A stretch of DNA of 44,580 bases from an uncultured Pelagibacteraceae bacterium (GTDB taxonomy: Bacteria > Pseudomonadota > Alphaproteobacteria > Pelagibacterales > Pelagibacteraceae), in assembly GCA_902569725.1 (NCBI GenBank), contig CACFVG010000007.1, forward strand, positions 1-44,580, in the 5' to 3' direction. A program made the translations under genes and the position numbers. Below the pieces are notes generated by a model, which ran no database searches, had not been told where the DNA came from, and saw nothing but the letters and a program-made list of their open reading frames with translations. Below, piece after piece: positions 43,606 to 44,580 of this stretch (position 1 is the first letter of the stretch; the number at the start of each line of letters is the position of its first letter).

Positions 43606-44580
43606 ATGTCGAATTATAAAACTGTGTTTTTTACACTTGGTGTATTACAAGTAATTTTGGGATTGGCTATGATTATCCCAGTAATTATTCAATTTATATA
43701 TAATGAGTTGGATTCTTCGTTTATTAGTTCAGGAATTATTACAATTATTTTTGGTATTTTGTTTTTCTTGTCAAACTTAGATCATGATAAAAAGTTAAAT
43801 TTACCTCAAGCTTTTCTATTAACTGCACTTTCATGGTTAAGTATAGCTATTTTTGGTTCGCTACCTTTCATATTTTCTAATTTAAATTTAAATATAACAG
43901 ATGCTTTTTTTGAAAGTATGTCTGGAATTACAACTACTGGTTCAACCGTAATAGTTAATTTGGACATTGCTCCTAAAAGTATATTGTTATGGCGTGCTAT
44001 TCTTCAATGGTTAGGGGGAATAGGAATAATTGTAATGGCTATTACACTTATGCCGATAATGAATGTTGGAGGAATGCAGTTATTTAAAATTTCAAGCAAT
44101 GATAATGCTGAAAAAATATTACCAAAATCTAAAGAAATAAGTTTAAGATTAATTATTATTTACACAAGTTTAACTTTTTTATGTGGATTATTTTATAAAG
44201 TTTTTGGAATGAATTTTTTTGATAGTCTTACACATTCAATGACTACTATCGCTACTGGAGGTTTTTCTAATTATAATGAATCTATAGGCCATTTTAATAG
44301 TTCATTTATAGAAACTACTTCAATGATATTTATATTGTTAGGTAGCATACCTTTTATTGCATATATAAAGTTTTTAAATGGAAATAGAAAAATTTTTTTT
44401 TCTGACACCCAAATCAAAACTTTTTTTATAGTAGTGCTATTTTCTATAATAATATTATTTATTTATTTAGCCATTTTAAAACAAAGTTTATTTGAAATAA
44501 GTATAAGATCAGTTGCATTTAATGTAATTTCTATTTTAACTGGAACTGGTTATGTTACGAAAGATTTTGATCAATGGGGG
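43606..44580 (+). CDS. trkH: TrkH-family potassium uptake protein (partial, runs off window)
   Basis: The first 325 codons of a membrane protein starting at ATG 43606 and still open at the window end. It begins MSNYKTVFFTLGVLQVILGL, the typical TrkH first helix. Three of the four expected pore loops are present: GITTTGSTVI, TIATGGFSNYN and ILTGTGYVTKDF, each with the selectivity-filter glycine. It would pass potassium together with TrkA, which is not in the window. An ATG at 43593 is out of frame and closes after eight codons. Confidence 0.9.
   Translation, partial: MSNYKTVFFTLGVLQVILGLAMIIPVIIQFIYNELDSSFISSGIITIIFGILFFLSNLDHDKKLNLPQAFLLTALSWLSIAIFGSLPFIFSNLNLNITDAFFESMSGITTTGSTVIVNLDIAPKSILLWRAILQWLGGIGIIVMAITLMPIMNVGGMQLFKISSNDNAEKILPKSKEISLRLIIIYTSLTFLCGLFYKVFGMNFFDSLTHSMTTIATGGFSNYNESIGHFNSSFIETTSMIFILLGSIPFIAYIKFLNGNRKIFFSDTQIKTFFIVVLFSIIILFIYLAILKQSLFEISIRSVAFNVISILTGTGYVTKDFDQWG

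Noticed and set aside
43593-43619. ATG at 43593 as the trkH start
   Set aside because: It is in another frame and meets a stop after eight codons.
1-44580. tRNA genes, CRISPR arrays, insertion sequences, prophage or origin
   Set aside because: Nothing with a cloverleaf, regularly spaced repeats, transposase or integrase motifs was seen on either strand; small RNAs without obvious structure could be missed by eye.

Overview
The window is very AT-rich, tightly packed bacterial chromosome with gaps mostly under 60 bases and many 1-18 base gene overlaps. Gene content is alphaproteobacterial: a ChvG/ChvI two-component pair, a RegA/ActR-type regulator, F-ATPase inhibitor zeta (DUF1476), class I lysyl-tRNA synthetase, and an AmgK-MurU-TsaE cluster. 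Low GC, streamlining and this gene set together suggest a SAR11 (Pelagibacterales) marine bacterium; that placement is inference. I see no tRNA, rRNA, CRISPR, insertion sequence or prophage, and no gene-free stretch above 300 bases.

Layout. 1-5.7 kb: cyclopropane fatty acid synthase-like methyltransferase, DapA-family aldolase, GT9 glycosyltransferase, a membrane-anchored Tim14-like J protein, oligopeptidase B. 5.7-6.3 kb: a small heat-shock gene behind a near-consensus RpoH promoter and a candidate ROSE-type RNA thermometer. 6.3-16.4 kb: a purine island with two different purine permeases, a purine phosphoribosyltransferase, and guanine deaminase, xanthine dehydrogenase (two subunits), a PuuD-like membrane urate oxidase, 5-hydroxyisourate hydrolase, OHCU decarboxylase and a small cytochrome c. 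Together these would take guanine or hypoxanthine through xanthine and urate to allantoin. 16.5-25.5 kb: GT17 glycosyltransferase, AlkA-like glycosylase, EamA transporter, MsrA, a sulfurtransferase, an RND efflux pair whose adaptor lacks the helical hairpin, a transglycosylase lipoprotein, ATPase inhibitor zeta and a VanZ-like protein. 25.5-34.7 kb: phosphoglycerate mutase, MurU/AmgK (peptidoglycan recycling), TsaE, AhcY, ChvG/ChvI, DNA polymerase I. 34.7-36.8 kb: an ABC ATPase without its permease, BioY, a RegA-type regulator. 36.8-40.0 kb: a polyamine operon (ornithine/lysine decarboxylase, deoxyhypusine synthase-like protein, agmatinase) behind a leader with two perfect hairpins, the second terminator-like; the agmatinase is broken by a one-base shift in an A7 run. 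40.0-44.6 kb: queuosine precursor transporter, L28, PyrD, LysS, and the start of a TrkH potassium transporter that runs off the window.

The most interesting points are: (1) the urate-oxidation step, where the usually fused heme domain of PuuD is missing and a stand-alone cytochrome c sits at the other end of the locus; (2) double (transcriptional plus RNA) heat control of the small heat-shock gene; (3) the polyamine leader with two overlapping four-codon reading frames laid over a terminator hairpin; (4) the frameshifted agmatinase; and (5) the hairpin-less RND adaptor.
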